A stretch of DNA of 64,000 nucleotides from Bacillus sp. MUM 116 (GTDB taxonomy: Bacteria; Bacillota; Bacilli; Bacillales; Cytobacillaceae), in assembly GCF_001866655.1 (NCBI RefSeq), contig NZ_MLYR01000029.1, positions 56,257-120,256 of the forward strand. The letters run 5' to 3'. The notes below the pieces were generated by a model. That model was not told the DNA's origin and searched no databases. It saw only the letters and a program-made list of their open reading frames with translations. The position numbers and the translations under genes were made by a program. The stretch's first letter is position 1; each line of letters opens with the position of its first letter. Of the stretch, positions 17,943-26,589 are shown piece after piece.

Positions 17943-19138
17943 GTGATTTCGCAATGTATAAAAAAAAATCTATAAATCTAACTCTCCTGATTTGCTCGTC
18001 TATATTAATTCTAACAGGGTGCTGGGACCGAACGGAAGTAAATGATTTAGCCCTCATTATGGCATCTGGAATTGATAAAGGTAAAGAAAATAATATTGAA
18101 CTTTCCGTCCAGGTATTTATTCCTAGACCGGCGGAAGGCGGACAACAAAGTGGCATGTCAAGCGGTGCGAGCAGTGGTCAAACCTTTGTGCGGTCCGCTG
18201 AAGGCGAAACCATCGCTGATGCGATGGCGCGCCTTCAAGAGGAACTGACAAGGAAGATATTTTGGGGTCAAAATGAGGTGCTTGTGATTGGTGAGAAGCT
18301 TGCCAAAGAAGGGTTAAGTGATCAAATTGATTTTTGGGTACGGCATTCGGAGCCTCGAATAAGAGCCGATGTTTTTATTTCAAAAGGAAAAGCAAAGGAA
18401 ATTTTAGAAGCGAAACCTGAATTGGAAAGAGACATAGCCCAACAACTTCGTGAAATGGTAAAAACACAAATTGGTGTGAAAGTAACCGTTAAGGATTTGG
18501 CGCAAATGTTATCAAGTGAATCGGATGCAGCCGTTCTCCCATGGGTTGAGGGGTTGTCTCCATCACATCTTGGTTTAAACAAGGAGAGAATTCCTTTCGT
18601 TAATGGAGTAGCCGTATTTAAAGGAGATAAGCTGGCGGGACGCTTAAATGATAAAGCCACAAGGGGAATTCTATGGCCAAGAAATGAAATGAGAACAGGT
18701 GTTATTACTATTTCTTTTAAAAATGAACCGGGCTATATTTCTTTAAATTTGTTAAGAAGCCATAATCAGTTAGTTCCAACCATAAAGAATGGAAAATGGA
18801 AAATGCGCATTAAAACGGATGCTGGTTTAGATGTGATTCAAAATACAACCAACCTTAGTTTAATGAAGCCGGCAAATATAAAGGAAGTCGAACATATGGC
18901 AATACAGGAAATTGAGGATCGGGAACGATTAGCTTTTACTGAAGCCCAGAAAAAATTGAATGCAGATATCTTTGGTTTTGCAGAGGCGTTCCAACGAGAA
19001 TACCCTGAAGTATGGAAAACTAGAAAAAATGAATGGAATAAAATTTTCCGTGAGGTAGACATTTCTTTTAAAACAAACGTACAAATTGAAAGAACCGGTT
19101 TAGCATCCGGGAAAAGAAATATAGGTGAAACAAAATGA
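17939..19138 (+). CDS. spore germination lipoprotein subunit C (Ger(x)C family)
   Basis: About 399 residues. A signal peptide with lipobox LTGC (SSILILTGCWDRTEVNDLA) marks a lipoprotein anchored on the outside of the spore inner membrane. Domain hallmarks include NDLALIMASGIDKG and ISKGKAKEILEAKPELE. It partners with the A and B subunits. The TTG at 17939 sits close behind GAGGAAGG; an in-frame ATG at 17954 is an alternative. The start overlaps gerA and the end overlaps the next gene, so translation is coupled. A Ser/Gly-rich insert (SGMSSGASSGQ) occurs near residue 73. Confidence 0.93.
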   Translation: MSDFAMYKKKSINLTLLICSSILILTGCWDRTEVNDLALIMASGIDKGKENNIELSVQVFIPRPAEGGQQSGMSSGASSGQTFVRSAEGETIADAMARLQEELTRKIFWGQNEVLVIGEKLAKEGLSDQIDFWVRHSEPRIRADVFISKGKAKEILEAKPELERDIAQQLREMVKTQIGVKVTVKDLAQMLSSESDAAVLPWVEGLSPSHLGLNKERIPFVNGVAVFKGDKLAGRLNDKATRGILWPRNEMRTGVITISFKNEPGYISLNLLRSHNQLVPTIKNGKWKMRIKTDAGLDVIQNTTNLSLMKPANIKEVEHMAIQEIEDRERLAFTEAQKKLNADIFGFAEAFQREYPEVWKTRKNEWNKIFREVDISFKTNVQIERTGLASGKRNIGETK

Positions 19139-19362
19139 AAGTAGTAGAAATAGTAGGTGTAACAGCCCTTTTGTTGCTTCTCTATCTGTATGAACGGCCA
19201 AAACTGAAGGAAAATGGGAAAAAAGTTCAAAAATCATTTTTTGCGTTCATCGTGTTTGACTGGTTCCTCGCTGTAACACTCATTTTATTTCCTAAAATTC
19301 CTGGGCCGGGAGATTTAATTGACTTTATTTATAAATCAATTGGATCCTTTTGGGAAACATAA
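19135..19362 (+). CDS. small two-helix ger operon membrane protein (D-subunit-like)
   Basis: 75 residues with two hydrophobic segments (VEIVGVTALLLLLYLY and FAFIVFDWFLAVTLILF) separated by a basic loop. The start overlaps the stop of gerC as ATGA. Small two-helix proteins of this type occur in some GerA-family operons, where they modulate receptor function. The assignment rests on position and topology. Confidence 0.75.
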   Translation: MKVVEIVGVTALLLLLYLYERPKLKENGKKVQKSFFAFIVFDWFLAVTLILFPKIPGPGDLIDFIYKSIGSFWET

Positions 19363-19396
19363 CGCTATCACCATCATTTGGAAAGGAATGAAATAA

Positions 19397-20479
19397 ATGG
19401 TCGAAAAAGGCAGGATTTCCTACTTGCAAATGGCACTCATTATGTATGCAACAGTTGTAGCAACCGCTATTCTTTACATTCCATTTATCACTGCACAGCA
19501 TGCCAAGCGTGATTTATGGCTATCACCCATTTGGGGTTCAATGAGTGGTTTTTTAATCGTATTTATAATCCTTAAACTATATAAGCTATACCCAAAGAAA
19601 ACACTGATCGAATATAGCGAGCTCATCCTTGGTCAAATTCTTGGAAAGTTCATTAGCTTCATTTACTTGTTCTTTCTATTACATGATACGGCCATCGCAT
19701 TTAGGGAATACGGTGAATTTGTTGAAAGTGCCTTTTTGCATAAAACTCCGATGGTTATTGTTATTGCAAGTATTGCCCTTTCATGCGCGATTGCAGTGCA
19801 TGGCGGTATTGAAACAGTAGGAAAATGCGCTACGATTTTTTTGCCAATTGTTTTGGCCCTTTATATCCTAATCTATGTTTTTCTAATTCCTGATCTGAAC
19901 TTTAAAAATTTATTTCCAATTATGCAAGATGGGTTGATACCCTCTGTTAAAGGCTCCCTTGCACCACATGCATGGTTAAGTCAATTTTCATTGTTGTCCT
20001 TCTTGCTCCCATTTTTAACGAATCAAAAAAATGCAATGAAATGGGGAATGTTATCCGTCTTGGCATGTGTTCTAACAATGGTTTTTATTAATCTCGGAAA
20101 TCTTTTTTTATTTGGGGAAATTATTACAAATATACAATTTCCAGTGTTTGAAGCAGCAAGGTTTATTAGTATCGGTTCCTTCTTTGAGCATATTGAGTCC
20201 ATTGTCATAGCCGTTTGGGTTCTTGGTGGTTTTGTGCAGCTTTCCTCTTTTTTTTATATGCTCGTCCTTGGGACTGTACAATGGCTGGCAGTGCCCAGTT
20301 ACAAACAAATGGTGCTGCCGATTTGTATTTTAATCATCCTATTTTCGGAATGGTCCGTCCCTTCGTTTCAGATTATGATTCAAGGTATGAATACAACTGT
20401 CCCATTTTATTTTTTAACGGTTCAGCTATTAATTCCTATTTTACTCCTATGTGTAGCTCTCATCAGAAAGCGTGTTTAA
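19397..20479 (+). CDS. spore germination receptor subunit B (spore permease, GerB family)
   Basis: 360 residues, ten predicted helices, APC-superfamily spore permease. Typical features are the N-terminal KGRISYLQMALIMYATVVAT, AFREYGEFVESAFLHKTP near residue 105 and FFEHIESIVIAVWVLGGF near 260. It is the likely germinant-binding subunit of the receptor. GGAAAGG precedes the ATG. It is the last gene of the A-C-D-B operon and is followed by a terminator. Confidence 0.93.
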   Translation: MVEKGRISYLQMALIMYATVVATAILYIPFITAQHAKRDLWLSPIWGSMSGFLIVFIILKLYKLYPKKTLIEYSELILGQILGKFISFIYLFFLLHDTAIAFREYGEFVESAFLHKTPMVIVIASIALSCAIAVHGGIETVGKCATIFLPIVLALYILIYVFLIPDLNFKNLFPIMQDGLIPSVKGSLAPHAWLSQFSLLSFLLPFLTNQKNAMKWGMLSVLACVLTMVFINLGNLFLFGEIITNIQFPVFEAARFISIGSFFEHIESIVIAVWVLGGFVQLSSFFYMLVLGTVQWLAVPSYKQMVLPICILIILFSEWSVPSFQIMIQGMNTTVPFYFLTVQLLIPILLLCVALIRKRV

Positions 20480-20520
20480 TAATCCTTACTAGTAATCCAA
20501 ATAGTGAGGATTATTTTAAT
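20480..20520 (+). terminator. intrinsic terminator of the ger operon
   Basis: TAATCCTTACTA/TAGTGAGGATTA 12-bp stem with one wobble, 10-base loop and ATTTTAATT tail. Confidence 0.8.
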
Positions 20521-20566
20521 TAGCATATTTCAAGAATAACTATTTTTCCAAATTAACACATTTCTT

Positions 20567-20596
20567 TTGTATGATAAAGTATTCAGAACATATAAT
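20567..20596 (+). promoter_or_regulatory. probable sigma-A promoter for tldD-tldE
   Basis: TTGTAT at 20567-20572, an 18-base spacer, TATAAT at 20591-20596, about 40 bases before the tldD start. Confidence 0.55.
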
Positions 20597-20636
20597 CAAA
20601 GAGGATACAATACTTTTTTAAAAAAAGGGGGACCCT

Positions 20637-22025
20637 ATGCTTAGTAAATCTTTAATTGATGACGTACTTACAGCTGTTTTGTCTAGCGGAGGTGACTTTT
20701 CAGAAATCTTTATGGAGGATCGCTTCACCAATAATATGTCACTACGAAGCGGTAAAGTAGAAACATGTCTTTCCGGTCGTGACTTTGGTATTGGCATCCG
20801 TGTTTTTAAAGGATTACAGAGTGTTTATGCCTATACAACTGATTTTCGGAAGGAAAGCCTTTTGAAGGCAGCCAAAAATGCAGCACAGGCCATTAGCGGT
20901 GATTCAATCATCCAACCTGCCCCGTTCATCCAAGAATCCTTCGAATCTATTCATCCTGTTCAACTCATGCCTCTTGAAGTGGATAAATCAAGAAAAATTG
21001 CCATTATGAAAAAAGCTTTTGATACAGCCAAAAACTATCATTCTAGTATTTCACAAGTTACCGTCCGCTATATGGATGAAGAACAAAATGTCCTGATTGC
21101 CAATTCAGATGGGAAAATCATTGAAGATAAACGAGTACGCTCCCGCCTGGCGATTCAAACTGTAGCAGTTCGGGACAACCTAATGGAAACCGGTTTCTAT
21201 GGTCCTGGAGCCCATCAAGGGTTTGAATTTATTGAGAACCTTAATATGGAGTATTATGCAAATGAAGCGGCTCGCATCGCCGTGACGATGTTAGATGCCA
21301 GTCCGTGCCCAAGCGGGAGGTTCCCTGTCATTATTGATAATGAATTTGGCGGCGTAATTTTTCATGAGGCATGCGGTCATGGCTTAGAAGCAACCGCTGT
21401 GGCGAAAAACAACTCCGTGTTCGCGAACCGCATTGGTGAACGGGTTGCACCGGAAATCGTTACATACATCGATGATGGGACATTAACAAATGAATGGGGA
21501 TCCATCAATATTGATGATGAAGGGGAAAAGGCACGGAAAAACGTCCTGATTGAGAATGGTATTTTAAAAGGTTATTTGATTGATAAATTTAATTCACGAA
21601 GGATGGGAATGGAGTCAACGGGTTCTGGCAGAAGGCAATCCTTCCGCTTTGCTCCAACATCACGGATGACCAACACGTATATTGCTCCGGGAAAATCTAC
21701 ACCTGCAGAGATTATCGATAATACCGAACATGGTATTTATACGAAATATATGGGCGGCGGACAGGTTAATCCTGCTACTGGCGATTATAACTTTGCTGTT
21801 GCCGAAGCGTATGAAGTGAAAAATGGAAAAATCGGTAAACCACTAAAGGGTGCAACCTTAATCGGAAATGGTCCAAAAACTTTACAAATGGTCGATATGG
21901 TCGGGAACAATTTAGGGCATGGTGCCGGGATGTGCGGTTCTTTGAGTGGTAGTATTCCGGTGAATGTGGGTCAGCCAATGATTCGGGTCAGCGAAATGAC
22001 GGTCGGCGGGACAAAGGGGGAATAA
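20637..22025 (+). CDS. tldD: TldD-type metallopeptidase
   Basis: 462 residues, full length. TldD/TldE heterodimers degrade unfolded peptides and, in several bacteria, remove leaders from modified peptides. The zinc site is present: FHEACGHGLEATA near residue 243 (HExxxH) and the late cysteine in GAGMCGSLSG near the C-terminus, which marks the catalytic TldD subunit. AAAGGGGG precedes the ATG. tldE follows after four bases. A peptide-maturation protease is interesting because a TOMM cluster with no local leader protease lies at 50-56 kb, but any link is speculation. Confidence 0.93.
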   Translation: MLSKSLIDDVLTAVLSSGGDFSEIFMEDRFTNNMSLRSGKVETCLSGRDFGIGIRVFKGLQSVYAYTTDFRKESLLKAAKNAAQAISGDSIIQPAPFIQESFESIHPVQLMPLEVDKSRKIAIMKKAFDTAKNYHSSISQVTVRYMDEEQNVLIANSDGKIIEDKRVRSRLAIQTVAVRDNLMETGFYGPGAHQGFEFIENLNMEYYANEAARIAVTMLDASPCPSGRFPVIIDNEFGGVIFHEACGHGLEATAVAKNNSVFANRIGERVAPEIVTYIDDGTLTNEWGSINIDDEGEKARKNVLIENGILKGYLIDKFNSRRMGMESTGSGRRQSFRFAPTSRMTNTYIAPGKSTPAEIIDNTEHGIYTKYMGGGQVNPATGDYNFAVAEAYEVKNGKIGKPLKGATLIGNGPKTLQMVDMVGNNLGHGAGMCGSLSGSIPVNVGQPMIRVSEMTVGGTKGE

Positions 22026-22029
22026 ACGA

Positions 22030-23373
22030 ATGAATATTCAAGAATTCCAAGCGAAGCTTTTTTCTCAAGCGGTGGTTAGCGGTTTTACCGATGTAGAAAT
22101 TTATTTGGAAATGAAAGAGGTTTTTGGCTGCCAGGTTTTCAAGGGCGAAATTGACCAATATGAAATCGCCGAAGATGTAGGCGTTTCTTTCCGTGGAGTA
22201 ATCGATGGGAAAATGGGGTATGCCTATTCGGAAAAATTAGATGAGGCCTCTATCCCCTACTTGATCGCAAATGCAAAGGAAAATTCCATCTGGTTTCAGG
22301 ATGATGAAGTAGAAGAAATCTATGCAGGAAGCAGTCAATATGAAAATGGTAACTTTTATTCTGCGTCCTTGACTCAAGTGACAATTCCAGAAAAAATTCA
22401 ATTTATTCGAGAAATTGAACGTGAATTGTATTCTTTAGACCCAAGAATTGCAGCTACTGATTATTGCGGGATTCGGACAGAGTCCATCACTCGTAATTTG
22501 ATTAATAATAAAGGTTTGTCGTTGCGTGATCAAATGAATTATTTATATGTTTGGGTAGAAGCCATTGTTAAAGATGGAGAAGAAACGAAAACAGGGTCCG
22601 AATTTGTTGTAACAAAGGACTTCCATAGCTTAAATGCGAAAGATATCGCAAAAAAAGCCGCAGATGAAGCACTTTCCCAACTAGGATCGAAGAATATTGA
22701 GAGCAAAGAATATCCGATCCTTTTGCGAAATGATGCGGCTGCTCAGCTTTTATCGACGTATTCTCCTAATTTTTCAGCAGAAAATACACAAGCGGGTGTT
22801 TCCTTTTTAAAAGATAAGCTTGGTAAGCAAATTGCTGGGGGTAAGATAACGATTGTTGATGATCCATTTTTAGAAGATGGTCTGGCGAGTCGAACTTTTG
22901 ATAGTGAAGGTGTTGCTTCTTCTATGTTGACATTAGTAGAGGATGGAATTTTGACATCGTTGCTGCACAATCAGAAAACGGCCAAGAAAGATGGAACGGT
23001 TACTACAGGGCATGCGCATAAAGATTCGTATAAAGGTGCGGTAAAGGTGGGACCATCGAATTTATATATTGAGCCTTCTTCTTCCTCTTTTGAAGATTTG
23101 CTGGCTGCCATGGGTGAAGGTGTCCTGATTACTGGTCTATCCGGTTTGCATTCTGGTGCGAATACTGTTTCTGGTGATTTTTCGCTTGCAGCGAATGGGT
23201 ATTTTGTTAAAGATGGAAAAATTGCATTCCCGGTTAATTTGATGACGATTGCCGGTAATTTTTATCAGCTATTACAGGACGTTAAGGAAATTGGCTCGGA
23301 TTTAACGTTCCCGCTTTTGCCAGTAGGAGCTCCGTCGGTTTTAGTGAGTTCGTTGTCGGTGACCGTGGAATAA
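22030..23373 (+). CDS. TldE/PmbA-type partner subunit
   Basis: 447 residues of the PmbA/TldE family. It shares the TldD fold but lacks the HExxxH motif, as expected for the non-catalytic partner. Typical stretches are EIYLEMKEVFGCQVFKGE near residue 20, FSAENTQAGVSFLKDKLG, TTGHAHKDSYKGAVKVGPSN, and GLSGLHSGANTVSGDFSLAA near 375. It is in an operon with tldD (4-base gap). Confidence 0.92.
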   Translation: MNIQEFQAKLFSQAVVSGFTDVEIYLEMKEVFGCQVFKGEIDQYEIAEDVGVSFRGVIDGKMGYAYSEKLDEASIPYLIANAKENSIWFQDDEVEEIYAGSSQYENGNFYSASLTQVTIPEKIQFIREIERELYSLDPRIAATDYCGIRTESITRNLINNKGLSLRDQMNYLYVWVEAIVKDGEETKTGSEFVVTKDFHSLNAKDIAKKAADEALSQLGSKNIESKEYPILLRNDAAAQLLSTYSPNFSAENTQAGVSFLKDKLGKQIAGGKITIVDDPFLEDGLASRTFDSEGVASSMLTLVEDGILTSLLHNQKTAKKDGTVTTGHAHKDSYKGAVKVGPSNLYIEPSSSSFEDLLAAMGEGVLITGLSGLHSGANTVSGDFSLAANGYFVKDGKIAFPVNLMTIAGNFYQLLQDVKEIGSDLTFPLLPVGAPSVLVSSLSVTVE

Positions 23374-23382
23374 GTTTAGGGC

Positions 23383-23414
23383 CCGTCCCCACTTAATTCT
23401 TGTGGTGGGGACGG
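23383..23414. terminator. inverted repeat / terminator-like GGGGACGG element
   Basis: CCGTCCCCAC/GTGGGGACGG, a perfect 10-bp stem 10 bases after the tldE stop. It is followed by ACTTTG and not a full T run, so it may be a dispersed repeat doubling as terminator. Similar GTCC...GGAC sequence recurs at 37318-37336. Confidence 0.6.
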
Positions 23415-23475
23415 ACTTTGTACCTTCTAGATCGACCAAAACAAGATTAATCAGATTTCCTGTTTGCTCCAATAT

Positions 23476-24384
23476 CTATGAGAATGAATAGAATAAATCG
23501 TTTAATGCTGGTTCCAATACAGGGAACTTAAACTCAAAACCTTCATCCAATAAAACTTTGGGGATCACCTGTTGTCCTTCAAGAACCAGTGAACTTTTTT
23601 TCCCAAGAGCTGCCTTCATTAGGAATACCGGTACCGGAAACCAGTGCGGGCGGTGTAAAACGGCACCAATCGTCTTGCCGAACTCTTTCATCCTTTTTGG
23701 ATTCGGAGCAGTAACATTAACAGGACCAAATAACCGAGAGTTTTCAATTGCAAAAATAATGGCGCGGACAACATCTGTTATGTGTACCCAAGATACCCAT
23801 TGCTCCCCTGAACCAACTGTCCCACCCAAAAACAATTTATATGGCAAAGCCATAAGAGGTAGAGCCCCACCTTCCTTTCCCATTATTACACCAAACCTCA
23901 TAAACACAGTACGAATGCCAAATTCCCTCATCTCTGATGATTTTCTCTCCCAATCATGAACTGTTCGTCCAAGAAAATCATCTGCCACTTCCAATGATTG
24001 TTCAGTATAAACCATTTGATTCGATGCAGGATAAATTCCGATGGCACTAGCATTTATGAAAACGGATGGTTTTTTTGAAAAAGCTTTAACGATTCTTACC
24101 AACTCATCAGTCGCTTTCATGCGGCTTTCATAGATTTGTGTTTGATGTTTTTCCGTCCAACGGCCATCATTGATGGATACCCCAGCAAGATTGATGACCA
24201 CATCTGCCCCACCAATTTCCTTTTCAGGGTATGAACCTTCCGAAAGCCATTGAACAAACTTAATTGGTCCGTCCGTTTCTTTTTCTTTTCTCGTTAAAAT
24301 AATGATTTCATGGCCATTTTTAGGTAGAAGTTCCGTTAATTTTTTCCCAATAAATCCTGAACCACCTGCTATTATAATTTTCAT
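23476..24384 (-). CDS. NAD-dependent epimerase-like protein (TIGR01777/SDR39U1, YfhF type)
   Basis: About 302 residues. The N-terminal nucleotide-binding motif GGSGFIGKKL, DVVINLAGVSI near residue 65 and the C-terminal DUF1731-like segment (LEGQQVIPKVLLDEGFEFKF) mark the SDR39U1 family, homologous to B. subtilis YfhF. The substrate is unknown; homologs affect cell division. GGAGGGAACC supports the ATG at 24384. Monocistronic. Confidence 0.88.
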   Translation of the reverse strand: MKIIIAGGSGFIGKKLTELLPKNGHEIIILTRKEKETDGPIKFVQWLSEGSYPEKEIGGADVVINLAGVSINDGRWTEKHQTQIYESRMKATDELVRIVKAFSKKPSVFINASAIGIYPASNQMVYTEQSLEVADDFLGRTVHDWERKSSEMREFGIRTVFMRFGVIMGKEGGALPLMALPYKLFLGGTVGSGEQWVSWVHITDVVRAIIFAIENSRLFGPVNVTAPNPKRMKEFGKTIGAVLHRPHWFPVPVFLMKAALGKKSSLVLEGQQVIPKVLLDEGFEFKFPVLEPALNDLFYSFS

Positions 24385-24495
24385 GGTTCCCTCCAATCAA
24401 GATAAGGTTCAAATAGAATACCTGTATCAAATCTATGTATCTTCTAGTTTTCCCGTTTTGACTCATTCTTGCAACATAAAAATAGCCAGCGGCGA

Positions 24496-24921
24496 TTATT
24501 TTTGCTGACCAGTTTTTCTTTCCTTTAAAATGGCTTGAATGATCTCAATATGAACAGCGGCCCATGATTTTTCGTAAAAGTGGATGATGACACTGTATAG
24601 AAGGATAATTAATGAAATAATCGCAAAAATCGCCCATACCATACTATGGTCTTGAAAAACAAAATCTTGTAATTGCTTTGCAAATATGACTAATAACCAT
24701 GGTATCGTGGAGACAAGAATCGGGATCATACCCGACCCGTTTTTCTCCTTAACCATACAATAATAAATTCTTTTTAATGTTTCGGTATCAATGGAATGAT
24801 AGAAATTTTGGATTTCTCCTATTTCTAAAAGCCTTTTAATTTCTTTGAAGGATGGGTCATCATTCGAGGCTTTTTTTAATTGAAGATAAATTTTATGTGC
24901 ATCTCCGCGAAATGAAAACAT
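24496..24921 (-). CDS. hypothetical two-helix membrane protein
   Basis: 141 residues. A soluble N-terminal half (SFRGDAHKIYLQLKKASNDD) is followed by two membrane helices (IPILVSTIPWLLVIFAKQL and WAIFAIISLIILLYSVIIHF) and a short basic tail. AGAGGAC about six bases upstream supports the ATG at 24921. No known family recognised. Confidence 0.55.
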   Translation of the reverse strand: MFSFRGDAHKIYLQLKKASNDDPSFKEIKRLLEIGEIQNFYHSIDTETLKRIYYCMVKEKNGSGMIPILVSTIPWLLVIFAKQLQDFVFQDHSMVWAIFAIISLIILLYSVIIHFYEKSWAAVHIEIIQAILKERKTGQQK

Positions 24922-25013
24922 AGTTTGTCCTCTTTCTTCCAATAAAATTCCTTAATTAAAGGCTTTGCAAATACGTTTCCATTTATTCATCCGTTTATAC
25001 TGAACATATATTG

Positions 25014-25535
25014 TTAAAAAGTACCCTTCCCCCAAAATCCTTCTTGGAAATTTTTTAATTCATAGGATATGACGAAAGCATTTGGGGACATTTTATTAAT
25101 TATTTTCAGCACTTTTTGTTCGTGCCTACGTTTCACTAATACCTGGATGACGGTTCGTCTCCCGCTTTTTTCGTCTGCTGTCCAGGATGCCACTCCGAAC
25201 CCCTGCCTTTTTAGTGCATGAGGGAGCTCAAAATCAAAAGAATGGACAATGGCTTGTACAGTAACATAACCCAAAGCAAGAAATTCTTCTATTTTACCTC
25301 CTAAATAAACCCCCAAACCCCAGCCAGCGCAATAGGCAATCATATTGGATGGTTTATTAAGATTATCAAGAAAGATTGTTAAACCAACTAAATAAACATA
25401 CACTTCCAGCATCGAAATAATGGAAGCCCAAACTTTTTGACCTTTAATCACCAGCAGCATCCGTAATGTAAAGAAGGTCACATATAAAATATTAATGACA
25501 ATAATGATGAAAATAATCGGTTCTAAACCAAACAA
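25014..25535 (-). CDS. UPF0316 membrane protein (DUF5698-DUF2179)
   Basis: About 173 residues. Three N-terminal helices carry NILYVTFFTLRMLLVIKGQK and SMLEVYVYLVGLTIFLDNLN, then GKIEEFLALGYVTVQAIV, and a cytosolic DUF2179-like domain ending FVISYELKNFQEGFWGKG. This matches B. subtilis YebE and the UPF0316 family, of unknown function. GGGGGTG six bases upstream favours the TTG at 25535 over the in-frame ATG at 25559. The same GGGGGTG is base-paired in a leader hairpin. Confidence 0.82.
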   Translation of the reverse strand: MFGLEPIIFIIIVINILYVTFFTLRMLLVIKGQKVWASIISMLEVYVYLVGLTIFLDNLNKPSNMIAYCAGWGLGVYLGGKIEEFLALGYVTVQAIVHSFDFELPHALKRQGFGVASWTADEKSGRRTVIQVLVKRRHEQKVLKIINKMSPNAFVISYELKNFQEGFWGKGTF

Positions 25536-25542
25536 AAAAACA

Positions 25543-25617
25543 CCCCCACACTTCACCATATTATTTCATGATAGAAAACATGCTTTCTATTGAATAAAAG
25601 GTAAATAGGTGTGGGGG
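25543..25617 (-). promoter_or_regulatory. structured leader that buries the ribosome binding site of the UPF0316 gene
   Basis: CCCCCACAC and GTGTGGGGG are perfect 9-bp complements 57 bases apart, enclosing a second hairpin (ATAGAAA/TTTCTAT). On the minus-strand transcript the 3' arm is the Shine-Dalgarno region, so translation should depend on unfolding. Confidence 0.5.
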
Positions 25618-25705
25618 ATTTTTACAAAAAAAATAACAAAATCTTTATAGGATATGATTCATTTTTATTGAATTATATACGTAAGAAATATAAAGGGGGA
25701 ATTGG

Positions 25706-25909
25706 ATGATGAAACTTCAAAGAACCTATTTTATGATTGATGATTTAATTTTCGAAGTAAAGGATCCAGAAATTTCGCTTAAACGTATTCGAAATACACA
25801 AGTTAAAATTGAAAATGAAGAATATAAGATTCTTCGAAAACAATTCGATGAAAATCTTTTTAATATCGAAAAAAGACCAGATGGGTGGTTTATTACGGAG
25901 AAAGAGTAA
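25706..25909 (+). CDS. small hypothetical protein
   Basis: 67 residues, charged, with probable strand-helix pattern (FMIDDLIFEVKDPEISLKRI). AAGGGGGAATTGG precedes ATGATG; 25706 or 25709 may be the start. Its stop lies six bases from the end of the convergent ParB-like gene. No family recognised. Confidence 0.55.
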   Translation: MMKLQRTYFMIDDLIFEVKDPEISLKRIRNTQVKIENEEYKILRKQFDENLFNIEKRPDGWFITEKE

Positions 25910-25915
25910 CCCCCG

Positions 25916-26389
25916 TCAATCGTTATTTCTTAGAATATGATCCACTGTTGTTTTCATCGTATAAATGACCGTTTTTTTGTAGCGTGCTGCGATCAGCAGC
26001 ACTCTTATTTGTTCGGAGCGGGATAAATTGTTAAAACGGGGTTCTTGTTTTAAAAAGGAACGAACGATGGACCAGCTTGGCGGCATTAAAGGAAAGTCAT
26101 CCAGTGGTTGTTTTTTCCATATTCGATAAAACAACGAAATAATTCCGGTGGAACTGCTTTTATCGACAATACATGGAGCATAAATATTTTTGGTGTGTTT
26201 TTTAAGAGATTCAAATCGGTCTTGCCCACTTAGAATCGTGTAGCTGCCATCCTTCCGATTTTTTTTAACCACCAACACAAACATGCAGTCCCACATTAAT
26301 CTTTGAAGTTTCTTAATGTGCTCGGTAATTTTTTGTGATATGTCTGGTTTGATTTTGTTAATGGGGATATACTGAATGGTAAATTTCAT
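25916..26389 (-). CDS. ParB/sulfiredoxin-like N-domain protein
   Basis: 157 residues. The start (FTIQYIPINKIKPDISQKIT) and YTILSGQDRFESLKKH resemble the ParB N-terminal nucleotide-binding fold, with GQDRFE in the place of the usual GERR-type box. The C-terminal half (SRSEQIRVLLIAARYKKTVI) has no clear helix-turn-helix. It is unlikely to be a chromosome partition protein given its length and isolation; homologs are conserved hypotheticals in Bacillus. GGAGGGGCCGG precedes the ATG at 26389. Confidence 0.65.
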   Translation of the reverse strand: MKFTIQYIPINKIKPDISQKITEHIKKLQRLMWDCMFVLVVKKNRKDGSYTILSGQDRFESLKKHTKNIYAPCIVDKSSSTGIISLFYRIWKKQPLDDFPLMPPSWSIVRSFLKQEPRFNNLSRSEQIRVLLIAARYKKTVIYTMKTTVDHILRNND

Positions 26390-26553
26390 TCCGGCCCCTC
26401 CTGTTCATTTATGCATTTCCCAAAATTTACGGGATATTCTCAGATGACTAGTTGTACAATGGATGGAAGCATCTTTTAGATTATTTGTATGAAATAAACG
26501 CATGTCACATACGAAATAAAAATGATAATAGGTTATCCACCTGTTATTACGAC

Positions 26554-26582
26554 TAAAAAGCCAGGATGATACCATCCCGGCC
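26554..26582 (-). terminator. intrinsic terminator of the aldo-keto reductase gene
   Basis: GGCCGGGATG/CATCCTGGCT stem with two wobbles, 4-base loop and five T, just after the stop at 26590. Confidence 0.85.
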
Positions 26583-26589
26583 TATTTCA

